Shown: positions 20,206 to 29,131 of the stretch, one piece after another
How positions within the stretch are numbered: position 1 is the stretch's first letter
Layout: each line of letters begins with the position of its first letter
Assembly: GCA_001184405.1 (NCBI GenBank)
Contig: LFMX01000010.1
Span: forward strand, 19,668-83,667
Source of the DNA: Candidatus Burkholderia humilis
GTDB lineage: Bacteria; Pseudomonadota; Gammaproteobacteria; Burkholderiales; Burkholderiaceae
Reading direction: 5' to 3'
DNA length: 64,000 nucleotides
Position numbers and translations under genes: made by a program
Notes under the pieces: generated by a model
What the model saw: only the letters and a program-made list of their open reading frames with translations
Databases searched by the model: none
What the model was told of the DNA's origin: nothing

Positions 20206-21099
20206 TCAACGCAGGCGGAACGAAGGGAATCCGGGCGGCGCACGCGGCGGCACATACTGGTTGCCCGGCACGGTCGACGAGCTCGCCGGATGCGGCGCAC
20301 CCGCTGTTGCTGATGCCGGTTGCGCAGCTTCCGCGCCTGATGCCGCCGCCGGCTCGGCGCCATCGTCGCCGTAATTCGGCAGCGGCGCATCGCTGTAATC
20401 CGGCGCATTATTCGCGCCACCGGAGATCAGATACTGGCGGCATTGCAAATATGCGTTACGCACGAACGAATACTTGTCTAGCGCGGCATCGGAGAGCACG
20501 TCGGTGGCGCCGAGCAGATTCGCCCGCGTATTGACGAGGTTCACGCCGTACAGCGACCAGCTCACGGAATCCGGCGATACATACGTCAGCGGATTGGCAT
20601 AGTAATCGACAACGAGACCGCTCGTGTCGCGAATGGTGCTCGGCCCGAGCAGCGGCAGCACGAGATACGGACCCGGCGGCACGCCATAGTGACCGAGCGT
20701 CATGCCGAAATTGCCCGCGTGCTTCGGCAAATTCGCGGCCGATGCGACATCGAACAGACCGCCGACGCCGAACACCGCGTTGATCGCGACGCGCATGATG
20801 TCCGACACGCCATCCGCAATCTTCAACTGCAGCAGATTGTTCGCCGCGATGTACACGTCGCCGATATTCGAGAAGAAGTTCGTGACGCTGTTGCGCACCG
20901 GCTCCGGCACCGCCCACACGTAGCCCTTCGCGACCGGCTTCAACGCGTACTGGTCGATCGTGTCGTTGACCGTGAACATCGTCCGGTTGTAGCTTTCGAA
21001 AGGGTCGCCCTTGGTCGGCGTGGTCACTGTCGCGCAGCCGGCGAACAGGACCGCCGTCGCCGCCAGGACGATCGCGCGCCGCACTCCCATCGCGTGCAT
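20206..21099 (-). CDS. mlaA: Outer-membrane lipoprotein MlaA (VacJ)
   Basis: 297 residues. A lipoprotein signal ends in LFAGC at residue 22. The MlaA core shows DPFESYNRTMFTVNDTIDQY, FFSNIGDVYIAANNLLQ and GVPPGPYLVLPLLGPSTIRD. The C-terminal 60 residues are Ala/Pro-rich and low complexity, common in Burkholderia homologues. It removes surface-exposed phospholipids together with porins. Lies within the mla operon, 113 bases before mlaC. Intact. Confidence 0.95.
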   Translation of the reverse strand: MHAMGVRRAIVLAATAVLFAGCATVTTPTKGDPFESYNRTMFTVNDTIDQYALKPVAKGYVWAVPEPVRNSVTNFFSNIGDVYIAANNLLQLKIADGVSDIMRVAINAVFGVGGLFDVASAANLPKHAGNFGMTLGHYGVPPGPYLVLPLLGPSTIRDTSGLVVDYYANPLTYVSPDSVSWSLYGVNLVNTRANLLGATDVLSDAALDKYSFVRNAYLQCRQYLISGGANNAPDYSDAPLPNYGDDGAEPAAASGAEAAQPASATAGAPHPASSSTVPGNQYVPPRAPPGFPSFRLR

Positions 21100-21111
21100 A
21101 TTTGACTCTCC

Positions 21112-21738
21112 TTATTGCGCCGCCGAGGCCGCGCTCGCGGGCACTGCGCCGGTTTCGCCCATCGCGCTCGCCGCGCCCGGGAACGCCGAAGCCGCCGAAG
21201 CCGCCGAAGCCGCCGAAGCCGCCGAAGCCGCCGCTGCGGGCGCTGCGGGCGCTGCCGGTGCCGCAGGTGACTTCGATGCACCCGAATCCGCTGCCTTGTT
21301 ATAGAGGAACTGACCGATCAGGTTTTCGAGCACCACGGCCGATTGCGTCATGGAGATGGTGTCGCCGTTTTTGAGCATTTGATCGTCACCGCCCGGCTCG
21401 AGGCCGATGTACTGCTCGCCGAGCAGACCGGCGGTCAGGATCTTGGCGGACGAATCCTTCGGAAACTGGTACTGCTTGTCCAGATCAATGGTCACGACCG
21501 CCTGATACGTGTTCTCGTCGAAGCCGATCGCGCCGACGCGTCCCACCACGACGCCCGCGCTCTTCACGGGCGCGCGCGCCTTCAGGCCGCCGATATTGTC
21601 GAATTTCAGCTTGACCGCGTAGGTCGGCTGAAACGACAGGGAACTCATGTTGCCGGCTTTCAGCGCGAGAAAGAGCAGCGCCACGAAACCGAGCACCACG
21701 AAGAGGCCGACCCAAAAGTCGAGAGCAGTCTTTTTCAT
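21112..21738 (-). CDS. mlaD: MCE-domain phospholipid transport protein MlaD
   Basis: 208 residues from ATG 21738. One N-terminal membrane helix (WVGLFVVLGFVALLFLAL), then a single MCE domain (YAVKLKFDNIGGLKARAPVK to LLGEQYIGLEPGGDDQML). MlaD hexamers form the periplasmic channel base of MlaFEDB. The C-terminal 40 residues are an Ala/Ser/Pro tail built partly from a 9-bp tandem repeat. Intact. Confidence 0.95.
   Translation of the reverse strand: MKKTALDFWVGLFVVLGFVALLFLALKAGNMSSLSFQPTYAVKLKFDNIGGLKARAPVKSAGVVVGRVGAIGFDENTYQAVVTIDLDKQYQFPKDSSAKILTAGLLGEQYIGLEPGGDDQMLKNGDTISMTQSAVVLENLIGQFLYNKAADSGASKSPAAPAAPAAPAAAASAASAASAASAASAFPGAASAMGETGAVPASAASAAQ
21191..21226 (-). repeat. Four perfect 9-bp tandem repeats in the mlaD tail
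   Basis: The + strand unit GCCGCCGAA is repeated four times with partial copies on both sides (21185-21235), encoding Ala-Ser-Ala-like triplets in the MlaD C-terminus. The unit is a multiple of three, so slippage changes tail length without a frameshift. Confidence 0.9.
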
Positions 21739-21832
21739 CGTCTTCCCAAAGAGAATCTTGTCGCAGCGCGCGCGTGACGGTCTGTGCCCTTCACAACGCG
21801 CGCGGCATGGCATAGCGCCTGCGGCTCGCCAA

Positions 21833-22600
21833 TCAACTGAACATCAGTGCGGTCAGCAGGAAATCGAGGCCGAGCACCGCGAGCGACGCATACACGACCG
21901 TCTTGGTGGTCGCGCGCGACACGCCTTCCGGCGTCGGCCGGGCTTCGTAACCCTGGAACAGCGCGATGAACGTCACCGCGAATCCGAACACGATGCTCTT
22001 GATCACACCGTTGCCGACATCGCGCCAGACGTCCACGCCGCCTTGCATCTGCGCCCAGAACACGCCCGGATCCACGCCGATCAGCAGCACGCCGACGACA
22101 TAGCCGCCGAGAATGCCGACCGCGCTGAAAATGACCGCGAGCATGGGCATGGCGATGATGCCCGCCCACATGCGCGGCGCCACGACCACTTTCATGGGAT
22201 CGACGGCCATCATTTCCATTGCTGTGAGTTGTTCGCCTGCTTTCATCAGACCGATTTCGGCGGTCAGCGACGTGCCCGCGCGCCCGGTGAACAACAGCGC
22301 GGTCACGACTGGCCCGAGTTCGCGCACGAGCGACAGCGCAACGAGCAGACCGAGCGCTTCTTCCGAACCGTAGCGGCTCAGCGTGTAATAACCCTGCAAA
22401 CCGAGCACGAAGCCGACAAACAAGCCCGACACCGCGATGATGACGAGCGAATAATTCCCGACGAAGAAGATCTGTTTCGTGACGAGACGCGGGCGGCGCA
22501 GTAGCGCAAAGAATTCGACCACGAGGCGCAGGAACATGCGCGTCGCGTAGCCTGCGGTGCCGACGCCGTCGAGCACCCAGCGTCCGAGCGCGCTGATCAT
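21833..22600 (-). CDS. mlaE: Phospholipid ABC transporter permease MlaE
   Basis: 255 residues, multi-pass, with the MlaE signature regions RELGPVVTALLFTGRAGTSL and TAEIGLMKAGEQLTAMEMMA, and FVTFIALFQGYEA-like late segment. It forms the membrane part of the MlaFEDB complex. Its start overlaps the mlaF stop by 4 bases. Intact. Confidence 0.96.
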   Translation of the reverse strand: MISALGRWVLDGVGTAGYATRMFLRLVVEFFALLRRPRLVTKQIFFVGNYSLVIIAVSGLFVGFVLGLQGYYTLSRYGSEEALGLLVALSLVRELGPVVTALLFTGRAGTSLTAEIGLMKAGEQLTAMEMMAVDPMKVVVAPRMWAGIIAMPMLAVIFSAVGILGGYVVGVLLIGVDPGVFWAQMQGGVDVWRDVGNGVIKSIVFGFAVTFIALFQGYEARPTPEGVSRATTKTVVYASLAVLGLDFLLTALMFS

Positions 22601-23412
22601 GCCTTGCCTCCGATGCCGAAATCCGCCGCGAGCGGCTGGCTCGCGTAGTGAAACCTGAAGTGACCGTCCGGCGTGCCGTCGATGAACTGGCGCACGGTCG
22701 GATCAGCCGATGCGCGCAGTTGCGCCGGCGTGCCTTCCGCGTAAATGCCACCGTTGGCGACGAAATACACGTAATCCGCGATGGAAAACGTCTCCGGCAC
22801 ATCGTGCGACACGATGATCGACGTTGCACCGAGCGCATCGTTCAACGTGCGGATGAGTTGTGCAGTGATGCCGAGCGAAATGGGATCGAGACCGGCGAAC
22901 GGCTCGTCGTACATCATGAGTTCGGGATCGAGCGCGATGGCGCGCGCGAGCGCCACGCGGCGCGCCATGCCGCCCGAAATCTCCGACGGCGCGAGATCGC
23001 GCGCACCGCGCAAGCCGACGGCGTTGAGCTTCATCAGCACGAGATCGCGGATGAGTTCTTCAGGCAGGTCCGTGTGTTCGCGCAGCGGGAAAGCCACGTT
23101 TTCGAACACGGTCTGATCCGTGAAGAGCGCGCCGAACTGGAACAGCATGCCCATTTTCCGGCGCAGCGCGTAAAGGCCGTCGCGCGTTTGCGCGCCGACG
23201 TCTTCTTTGCCGAACATCACCTTGCCGCGGCTCGCCTTCACCAGTCCGCCAATCAGCCGCAGCGTCGTGGTCTTTCCGCAGCCGGAGCCGCCCGTGACCG
23301 CGACCACCTGCCCACGCGTGAAACGCATGTTCAGGTTGGACAGGATGAGCCGGTCGCCGTAACCGAAGTCGACGTCGCGCAGCTCCAGCAGAGTCTCGTT
23401 GGAGGCAGGCAC
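22597..23412 (-). CDS. mlaF: Phospholipid ABC transporter ATPase MlaF
   Basis: 271 residues from a GTG at 23412 (VPASNETLLELRDVDFGYGD); the start is not certain because the Shine-Dalgarno is weak. Walker A GGSGCGKTTTL, signature ISGGMARRVALARAI, Walker B LMMYDEPFAGLDP and H-loop VSHDVPE are all present. First gene of the mlaFEDACB operon, directly after thiE. Confidence 0.95.
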   Translation of the reverse strand: MPASNETLLELRDVDFGYGDRLILSNLNMRFTRGQVVAVTGGSGCGKTTTLRLIGGLVKASRGKVMFGKEDVGAQTRDGLYALRRKMGMLFQFGALFTDQTVFENVAFPLREHTDLPEELIRDLVLMKLNAVGLRGARDLAPSEISGGMARRVALARAIALDPELMMYDEPFAGLDPISLGITAQLIRTLNDALGATSIIVSHDVPETFSIADYVYFVANGGIYAEGTPAQLRASADPTVRQFIDGTPDGHFRFHYASQPLAADFGIGGKA

Positions 23413-23509
23413 TGGGTAACAGAATCCGTTGACGCAAGAGGCCGAATTATAGGGCCTGCGCGCAATTGGTGCTTTGCCTAGGCTTTGAGCATCCTTTTTT
23501 AATTCGGAT

Positions 23510-24589
23510 TTATCGCACTTGACCTGTGAAGTTCTGTTGCAACGATGAAACCGCCGCCGCGACATCCTGCGCCTCGGTCACCGCGCGCACGACCGCTGCG
23601 CTACCGACGCCCGTTGCGAGCACGTCCGGCATCACTTTTCCATCGACACCTCCGATCGCGACGAGCGGCACGCGGCCTTTCAGCAACTGGACATATCGAT
23701 AAAGACGCGCGAGCCCTTGCGGCTTGGTCGGCATGACTTTGGTCGTCGTCGGGAAGACGGCGCCGAGCGCGAGATAGCTCGGCCGGAAATGCAGCGCGCG
23801 CAGCATCTCGTAGTAACCGTGCGTCGAAAGACCGAGGCGAACTCCGGCATTCGCGATGGCGTTCAGATCGGCGGTTTGCACGTCTTCCTGACCGAGATGC
23901 ACGCCGTACGCGCACGCCGCGATCGCCTCGCGCCAATGATCGTTGATGAACAAGCGCGCCTGATGCTTGCGTCCCGCCGCCACCGAGCGCTCGATTTCGC
24001 GTTTCAAATCGTCGGCATCGGTCGATTTGCGGCGAAGCTGCGCGGTTTGCACGCCGAGATCGAGCACGCGTTCGGTCCATTCGGCGCTCGGCAGCACGGG
24101 ATACAAGCCGAGCGCATCCGGGCACGATGGAAACGCCGGTTCCGGCGCATCCGGCAAATCGGCGACGCGCGGAAAGGTCGCGAAATCGACGGGCCACGCA
24201 TCGTCCTTCGCTTCGTCGCCGGAACGCCAGGCGAGCGCGAGCACCAATGCGTCGTGCGGATCGAAATTGCAGTCGAGGAACGCGGCGAGTGCGACGAGCC
24301 AATCATCGGACCGTTCGCCTTCCAGCGCGTAACACTCTTCGCCGCGCGTCAGAACCACGCGCTTTTCGTGGACTTCGATGATCGCCGCGCCGCCGTGAGC
24401 GGCCTTATCGCTTTCACTTTCAGTAAGCACGAGCAGATCGTCCGCACCCGGCGAATCAGGAACAGTCAGACAAATACGCCAGCGTGTCGATGCCGCTGGC
24501 CATTCGCCGAGCCGCGCACGAATCCGCTCGGCGACTTCGACGAGTTCGTCCACCGGCGGCCAGAACACTTCGCGACCGAGCAAACTCAT
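23510..24589 (-). CDS. thiE: Thiamine-phosphate synthase with a long N-terminal extension
   Basis: 359 residues from ATG 24589, overlapping the thiG stop by 4 bases. The C-terminal half (about 160-359) is ThiE: FINDHWREAIAACAYGVHLG followed by QEDVQTAD, GAVFPTTTKVMPTKP, and PLVAIGGVDGK. It joins HMP-pyrophosphate and thiazole phosphate. Classic ThiE is about 210 residues; the extra 150 residues are not ThiE. Their end (FDPHDALVLALAWRSGDEAK, VDFATFPRV) faintly recalls the C-terminus of the HMP kinase ThiD, but lacks visible kinase motifs. That link is tentative. Confidence 0.92.
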   Translation of the reverse strand: MSLLGREVFWPPVDELVEVAERIRARLGEWPAASTRWRICLTVPDSPGADDLLVLTESESDKAAHGGAAIIEVHEKRVVLTRGEECYALEGERSDDWLVALAAFLDCNFDPHDALVLALAWRSGDEAKDDAWPVDFATFPRVADLPDAPEPAFPSCPDALGLYPVLPSAEWTERVLDLGVQTAQLRRKSTDADDLKREIERSVAAGRKHQARLFINDHWREAIAACAYGVHLGQEDVQTADLNAIANAGVRLGLSTHGYYEMLRALHFRPSYLALGAVFPTTTKVMPTKPQGLARLYRYVQLLKGRVPLVAIGGVDGKVMPDVLATGVGSAAVVRAVTEAQDVAAAVSSLQQNFTGQVR

Positions 24590-25401
24590 GCCGTACCTCC
24601 GTCCTGATGCCAGAACGGCATGCCGACGACCGGCGTGCTCGCCTGCGCGCTGTCGCGCTCGGCCATCGGACCGGCGAGGAAGGCTGCGCGGCCCGCTTCG
24701 GCGCCCAACGCGAACGCCTTCGCCATCTGCGGCGGAAAGGTCGCCTGCGATACCGCCGTGTTCAGCAGCACGCCGTCGAAACCCCACTCCATTACCTGAC
24801 ACGCGTGCGACGGCACGCCCAGACCGGCATCGACGATCAGCGGCACGTCCGGCAAGCGCTCGCGCAACGTGCGCAATCCGTACGGATTCGTCACGCCCTT
24901 GCCCGTGCCGATGGGTGCGCCCCACGGCATCAGCGCTTCGCAACCAGCGTCGAGCAAACGGCGGCCGATCACGAGGTCTTCCGTGCAGTACGGCAGCACC
25001 TTGAAGCCGTCGCGGATCAGCTTTCCGGCGGCTTCGATCAGGCCGGTCGGATCGGGCTGCAAGGTGTAGTCATCGCCGATGAGTTCGAGCTTGATCCACG
25101 GCGTATCGAACACTTCGCGCGCCATGTACGCGGTGTTCAGCACTTCGTCGACGCTCTGGCAACCCGCCGTGTTCGGCAAGAGCGCGACGCCGTGGCGCTT
25201 GAGCACATCGAAGAAACCGGCTTCGCCCGTCTCCGACTGTCGACGCAGCGCGACAGTCACCATGCCGGGACGCGCGGCATCGATGGAATCGGAAAGCGAT
25301 TGCAGCGACGGATAACGCGACGTGCCGAGCAACACGCGGCTCGGAAACGTCTGGCCGTAGAGCGTGAGCGCGTCGGCGGAGTGTGAGATCGGTGAGGTCA
25401 T
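24586..25401 (-). CDS. thiG: Thiazole synthase
   Basis: 271 residues, barrel fold. The Schiff-base lysine region is WIKLELIGDDYTLQPDPTGL, followed by GFKVLPYCTEDLVIGRRLLD, the MPWGAPIGTGKGV loop and VPLIVDAGLGVPSHA. It builds the thiazole ring from deoxyxylulose phosphate, dehydroglycine and ThiS thiocarboxylate. Middle of thiOSGE. Intact. Confidence 0.97.
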   Translation of the reverse strand: MTSPISHSADALTLYGQTFPSRVLLGTSRYPSLQSLSDSIDAARPGMVTVALRRQSETGEAGFFDVLKRHGVALLPNTAGCQSVDEVLNTAYMAREVFDTPWIKLELIGDDYTLQPDPTGLIEAAGKLIRDGFKVLPYCTEDLVIGRRLLDAGCEALMPWGAPIGTGKGVTNPYGLRTLRERLPDVPLIVDAGLGVPSHACQVMEWGFDGVLLNTAVSQATFPPQMAKAFALGAEAGRAAFLAGPMAERDSAQASTPVVGMPFWHQDGGTA

Positions 25402-25413
25402 GATCGAGTAGAT

Positions 25414-25611
25414 TCAACCGCCCGCGACGGGCGATACGACATCGAGCTTGTCGCCCGTCGCGAGCGTCTTCGTGCCGTGCTGCCCGCGCGCGACGAACTG
25501 GCCGTTGAGCGCGACGGCAAACGGCGGCTTCGCGCCGAAGGCGGCGAGCGCGTCGGTGACAGTGGCGGCATCGGGCAACTCGAACGCGCGCTGATTGATA
25601 TGGATGTTCAT
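25414..25611 (-). CDS. thiS: Sulfur carrier protein ThiS
   Basis: 65 residues from ATG 25611, starting MNIHINQRAFELPDAATVTD and ending in VVSPVAGG. The C-terminal Gly-Gly is adenylated and thiocarboxylated to donate sulfur to ThiG. Beta-grasp ubiquitin-like fold. Between thiO and thiG. Intact. Confidence 0.95.
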   Translation of the reverse strand: MNIHINQRAFELPDAATVTDALAAFGAKPPFAVALNGQFVARGQHGTKTLATGDKLDVVSPVAGG

Positions 25612-25636
25612 GTGCTTTCCTGATGGCTTGAGCGCA

Positions 25637-26773
25637 TCATGACGCGACGGCAACTTCGTCGTGAAGCAGTTCCGGCCAGCGCGCGGATTCGCGGAAATGC
25701 GCGAAGGCGTCGGTGCTGGCGACATCGCCGGAAACGAACGCTTGCGCAAGCTCGCACGCGGCGTGGGCGACTTCCGGCGCAATCATGAACCCGTGCCGAT
25801 ACAGCCCGTTCACGCGCAACGTGCGCGCCCCATCCCAGACGATCGCCGGCCGATGATCCGGCAGCGTCGGACGGCAATGCGAATTCAGTTCGAGAATGCG
25901 CGCCTCGCCGAAACCCGGATGCACCGCGAACGCCGCGCTCAGCAATTCGAGCGCCGAGCGCACGCTGACCGGCGACATATCCTCGCCTTCGACTTCGGTT
26001 GCGCCGATCACGTACAGACCATCCTGTTTCGGCGCGATATACAGCGGATAACGCGGATGCAGCAAGCGCACAGGCCGCGTCAATCCGATGCCCGGCGTAT
26101 GCACGCGCGCCACTTCGCCGCGAATGCCGCGCAGCGCGGACCACGCGGGTTTGCCGCCGAGACCACGGCAATCGATGATCCAGCGCGTGTCGGGCATGGC
26201 ATCGATCGATGTATTCCAGTGCGTTTGCACGCCCCGCGCCTCGAGTCCCGCCGCAAGCGCCTTCAACGCCTGCCGGTTGTCGAGTTGGCCTTCGTTCGGC
26301 AGCAGCCAGCCTTGCGCGAATCGCGCGCCGAGCGCGGGTTCCGCCTGCGAAACCTGCACGCCCGTGAGCTTCACGAATCCGCCATCAATGAACGCGGCGG
26401 GCGCATTCGCGCGCAAGCGCCGCTCGAACAACAGCGCTTCCGCTCGATCCGCGCCGTGCCACACGACGAGCGTCCCGTTGCGCTGATAGAACACCGCTTC
26501 CGGCAATTGTTCGATGATGCGCGGCCAGCGCTCGAGCGACGCCGCGCCCAGTCCGACGACGAGCGGCTCGGCCACGGAGGCTTCGGCGAGCGGCGCGAGC
26601 ATCGCGGCGGCGACCCACGCGGCCGACTGCGTGCCGGCGGCGTCGCCTCGTTCGTAGAGCGCCACATCGTGGCCCGCGCCCGCAAGCTGCCACGCGACGA
26701 GCCGGCCGACGAGCCCGCCGCCGATGACAGCGAAATCCGGCCTGCGCGATGCGGCCTGTTTGATGCTGTTCAC
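25637..26773 (-). CDS. thiO: Glycine oxidase ThiO
   Basis: 378 residues, GTG start at 26773 with an AGGAGG site 10 bases upstream. A DAO-type FAD domain: FAVIGGGLVGRLVAWQLAGA dinucleotide-binding motif, then CRPTLPDHRPAIVWDGARTL and NGLYRHGFMIAPEVAH near the C-terminus. It makes dehydroglycine for ThiG. First gene of the operon, downstream of a TPP riboswitch. Intact. Confidence 0.93.
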   Translation of the reverse strand: MNSIKQAASRRPDFAVIGGGLVGRLVAWQLAGAGHDVALYERGDAAGTQSAAWVAAAMLAPLAEASVAEPLVVGLGAASLERWPRIIEQLPEAVFYQRNGTLVVWHGADRAEALLFERRLRANAPAAFIDGGFVKLTGVQVSQAEPALGARFAQGWLLPNEGQLDNRQALKALAAGLEARGVQTHWNTSIDAMPDTRWIIDCRGLGGKPAWSALRGIRGEVARVHTPGIGLTRPVRLLHPRYPLYIAPKQDGLYVIGATEVEGEDMSPVSVRSALELLSAAFAVHPGFGEARILELNSHCRPTLPDHRPAIVWDGARTLRVNGLYRHGFMIAPEVAHAACELAQAFVSGDVASTDAFAHFRESARWPELLHDEVAVAS

Positions 26774-26949
26774 AATGCGTTTGCCTCCTGGGTGCCGTCA
26801 AGCCATCGGAAATCGACGAAGAATCGCGATCTCGACCGTGCCTGCGCGGCGCACATCAGGACGAAATCAGCAGAGAGAGACGGCAGAACAGCCGAAAACG
26901 GAAGGAAATGGAAGAACCTGGAGGAAGGCGCGGATGGCACGCGTGCTCC

Positions 26950-27043
26950 GGAAACTTCCCTCGCCGGTATTACCCGGATCGGGTGCAAAGGGTCTCTCTC
27001 AGCCTCGTCACGCTTAAAACCACGCGCGAAGCACCCCTGTTTC
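26950..27043 (-). promoter_or_regulatory. TPP riboswitch (THI element) of the thiOSGE operon
   Basis: Read on the minus strand, the aptamer core is almost consensus: CAGGGGTGC, then GGCTGAGAGAGACCC, TTGCACCCGATCCGGGTAAT and ACCGGCGAGGGAAG. The terminal P1 helix forms between GAAAC (27039-27043) and GTTTC (26950-26954). It lies 177 bases upstream of thiO, leaving space for an expression platform. It should repress the operon when thiamine pyrophosphate is abundant. Confidence 0.96.
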
Positions 27044-27053
27044 GTCAAAAGTC

Positions 27054-27083
27054 ATTAGACCATGAAAGCCGAAGCCGCTGCAA
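27054..27083 (-). promoter_or_regulatory. Sigma70-like promoter for the thi operon
   Basis: On the minus strand TTGCAG (27078-27083) and TCTAAT (27054-27059) are separated by 18 bases, placing a start about 7 bases later, right before the riboswitch. Position fits well; the -10 is imperfect. The rest of the gap to the divergent ABC gene (27084-27324) shows nothing else clear. Confidence 0.6.
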
Positions 27084-27324
27084 ACCGGGATTGCCCGCGC
27101 CTCTACGTTTCGTTCGGGCATCGATCAGGTCCAATCCGCCAGCCTTTTTCGCCACGCTGCGGCACTCTGGCACAATGCCCTGAACATGCTTTGCCGAACG
27201 ATCGCGCGGAATTAAGCGGCAGTTAAGGGATTGCCGGAACAATTTCCCGTTCGCGACGTTTGCGCGGTATGCGACGTACGTGATGTGATAACTCGCCGGA
27301 AAACGGCGCATCAGCAGGAAGATC

Positions 27325-29067
27325 ATGGCCAATACCCCTACCGACAATTCGCAGCAAAAGGCCGACGAAGTCTCGGCGTGGAGCCTCATCAAGCCTTATT
27401 GGGTGTCCGAGGAACGGGGCATCGCGTGGGGGCTTCTGGTTGCGATCATCGCGATCAACATGACGGTGGTGTGGATCAACGTGCGACTCAACAGCTGGAA
27501 CGCGGACTTCTACAACGCGCTGCAGAACAAGAACGTGAAGGACTTTCCGCATCTGCTCCTGATTTTCACGGGACTCGCGTTTGCGTACATTCTGCTCGCC
27601 GTCTACGGGCGATATTTGCGGCAGATGCTCGCGTTCCGCTGGCGTCAGTGGCTCACGAACAAGTATCTCGAACAGTGGCTCGGCGACAAGGCATTTTATC
27701 GCATTGAACGCGACCGTCTCGCCGATAACCCCGACCAGCGTATTTCCGACGACCTGCAATCTTTCGCGACGACCACGCTGTCGCTCTCGCTCGATCTGCT
27801 TTCGATGCTCGTCACGCTCGTCACCTTCATCACGATTCTCTGGACCATCGCGGGCGCGCTGACGTTTTCGCTCGGCGGCACGCCGATCACCATTCCCGGC
27901 TACATGGTCTGGGCCGCCGCGCTCTACGCGATTCTCGGCTCGCTGATCATCCAGAAGGTCGGGCATCCACTGGTATCGATTAATTATCAGCAGCAGAAGG
28001 TGGAGGCAGACTTTCGTTTCGGCCTGATTCGCGTGCGCGAAAACGCCGAGCAGATTGCATTTTACGATGGCATTGCGACTGAAACGGCGAACGCGAAGAG
28101 CATCTTCCAGCGCATCCGCGACAACTGGTGGATGATCATGAAGTACACGAAGCGCATGACCTTCGTGCTGAGTTTCTATGGACAGATCGCAATCATCTTT
28201 CCGATCATGGTCGCCGCGCCGCGCTACTTCGCGGGCGCGTTTTCATTCGGCGTGCTGATGCAGATTTCATCGGCGTTCGGCACGGTCAGCGATTCGTTTT
28301 CCTGGTTCATCAACAGTTATTCGACACTGGTCGAATGGCGCGCTACGGTGAATCGTCTGCGCGAATTCAAGCGCGTGATGCGCTCGACGCATATCCGCGA
28401 AGAGACGTCGCCAGCGACCGAGCGCGGCGGCATCAATCTGCATTACACGAGCACGGAATCGCTGACCACCAAGGGTTTGACGCTCGCGCTGCCGAACGGC
28501 ACGCCGCTTTCGCGAGTGGCGGATGTATCGATCGAACCGGGATCGCGCTGGCTCGTCGTCGGGCCGTCGGGCGCGGGCAAAAGCACGCTGATGCGCGCGC
28601 TCGCGGGCTTGTGGCCGTTCGGCGACGGCACCATTGATGCGCCCGTGGACGCGAAGCTCATGTTCATCCCGCAAGTGAGTTATCTGCCGATCGGGACGCT
28701 GCGTGCGGCGCTGGCGTATCCGTCGGCGGGCGGCACGTTCAGCGACGAGGAATCGCGCGAAGTGCTGAAGCTGTGCAATCTCGGGCAGTATGCGGATCGG
28801 CTGGAAGAGAGCGCGCATTGGGCGCGGAGTTTGTCGCCGGGCGAACAGCAACGGCTGGCTGCGGCGCGTGTGCTGCTGTACAAGCCGGATTTTCTGTTCC
28901 TCGACGAAGCCGCCAGCGCGCTCGATGCGGACAACGAACTGCATATCTACAACACGCTGGTCGAGCGCTTACCGAAGGCGGCGATTTTGAGCGTGGCGCA
29001 TCGCGAGTCGGTCGCGATGTTCCATGATTACAAGATCGAGATTGAAAGGGCGATGGCGGAGGTTTGA
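27325..29067 (+). CDS. ABC transporter with fused permease and ATPase, YddA/BclA (SbmA/BacA-related) type
   Basis: 580 residues. N-terminal membrane domain of the SbmA/BacA/ABC_membrane_2 type (VWINVRLNSWNADFYNALQN, FRWRQWLTNKYLEQWLGDKA, DNPDQRISDDLQSFA, DFRFGLIRVRENAEQIAFYD). C-terminal ATPase with Walker A GPSGAGKSTL, signature LSPGEQQRLAAAR, Walker B LFLDEAASALD and H-loop SVAHRE. Relatives import peptides or hydrophobic compounds; BclA of Bradyrhizobium lets bacteroids survive plant NCR peptides (established for that protein). Substrate here is unknown. Intact. Confidence 0.93.
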   Translation: MANTPTDNSQQKADEVSAWSLIKPYWVSEERGIAWGLLVAIIAINMTVVWINVRLNSWNADFYNALQNKNVKDFPHLLLIFTGLAFAYILLAVYGRYLRQMLAFRWRQWLTNKYLEQWLGDKAFYRIERDRLADNPDQRISDDLQSFATTTLSLSLDLLSMLVTLVTFITILWTIAGALTFSLGGTPITIPGYMVWAAALYAILGSLIIQKVGHPLVSINYQQQKVEADFRFGLIRVRENAEQIAFYDGIATETANAKSIFQRIRDNWWMIMKYTKRMTFVLSFYGQIAIIFPIMVAAPRYFAGAFSFGVLMQISSAFGTVSDSFSWFINSYSTLVEWRATVNRLREFKRVMRSTHIREETSPATERGGINLHYTSTESLTTKGLTLALPNGTPLSRVADVSIEPGSRWLVVGPSGAGKSTLMRALAGLWPFGDGTIDAPVDAKLMFIPQVSYLPIGTLRAALAYPSAGGTFSDEESREVLKLCNLGQYADRLEESAHWARSLSPGEQQRLAAARVLLYKPDFLFLDEAASALDADNELHIYNTLVERLPKAAILSVAHRESVAMFHDYKIEIERAMAEV

Positions 29068-29087
29068 GCTTCCGCCGAATATAACAA

Positions 29088-29120
29088 GGTCACGCAAAAT
29101 CGCGTGGTCTTTTCGTTTTT
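29088..29120 (+). terminator. Terminator after the ABC transporter gene
   Basis: GGTCACGC (29088-29095) pairs with GCGTGGTC (29102-29109) with two G-U pairs in RNA, followed by TTTTCGTTTTT. It sits 20 bases after the stop and separates the convergent gltD. Confidence 0.75.
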
Positions 29121-29131
29121 AGTGAGAACGC

